A DNA stretch of 64,000 bases from Echinococcus granulosus. Taxonomy: Eukaryota; Platyhelminthes; Cestoda; Cyclophyllidea; Taeniidae. Within the stretch, counting starts at the first letter, position 1, and each line of letters starts with the position of its first letter. This document shows, piece after piece, positions 63,745-64,000 of this stretch. The DNA lies in contig NW_020170431.1 of NCBI RefSeq assembly GCF_000524195.1, positions 72,738 through 136,737 of the forward strand, given 5' to 3'. The notes under the pieces are model-generated. The model ran no database searches, was not told where the DNA came from, and saw nothing but the letters and a program-made list of their open reading frames with translations. A program made the position numbers and the translations under genes.

Positions 63745-64000
63745 CTGGAACATCGTGTAGGAAATTCACAGCCTTATTTGTGACATTGATAACATGCTTA
63801 TATGCCCGGCATTTAACTTGTGAAGAAAGTGAGTGAGTCCACTTTACGTCACATAAACAAATTTACTCGCAGAGGAAAACTGTTAGCCAATAACGTTTAG
63901 TTGTTTATACATACCTCTTCTGGATGAGAGAGATGGGAAATTGTCAAAGTGAACTGTTTTTGATGCTTTCAGAAAACAGCTCTATGTTAAAGGTGTCATG

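Noticed and set aside
1..64000. CRISPR arrays, bacterial operons, tRNA or rRNA genes, viral or retroviral genes
   Set aside because: No regularly spaced direct repeats, no tRNA A/B boxes or rRNA-like blocks, and no reverse transcriptase, integrase or capsid-like frames were recognised; the DNA is a typical animal nuclear region.

Overview
Eukaryotic (metazoan) nuclear DNA: AT-rich, with genes split into short exons by introns from about 80 bp to 8 kb, GT..AG splice sites, AATAAA signals and long non-coding stretches. The gene families (KIRREL-type Ig adhesion receptor, FMRFamide-receptor-like GPCR, purple acid phosphatase of the ACP7 type, CIP4/TOCA F-BAR-SH3 protein) are animal families. The intron style and the divergent GPCR suggest a flatworm, perhaps a tapeworm, but that is inference; nothing here identifies the species.

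Layout. (1) About 1.0-8.9 kb, plus strand: 3' half of a KIRREL/SYG-1-like gene, with last Ig domain, transmembrane helix and a cytoplasmic tail ending in the PDZ ligand THV, then AATAAA. (2) 8.9-15.4 kb: no convincing gene; microsatellites and old dispersed repeats. (3) 15.66-18.31 kb, minus strand: class A GPCR in two exons, with an apparent one-base frameshift after TM4. (4) 18.3-27.7 kb: gene-poor. (5) 27.86-33.85 kb, minus strand: complete eight-exon gene for a secreted purple acid phosphatase; the phases join exactly to give 436 residues. (6) 33.9-45.0 kb: gene-poor, with a CRE-like inverted repeat upstream of the phosphatase and one orphan TM7-like exon. (7) 45.06-63.74 kb and beyond the right edge, minus strand: CIP4/TOCA/FNBP1-like gene; the distal F-BAR exon, the linker exons and the SH3 domain are visible, but no HR1 domain was found.

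How they relate: the four genes are on both strands and do not form an operon or known cluster. KIRREL-type receptors and TOCA-type F-BAR proteins both act at membrane-actin junctions in animals, but their proximity here is most likely chance. Most other long open frames are chance frames in introns or repeats. All gene models were built by eye from splice consensus, phase matching and remembered family motifs; no alignment was run.
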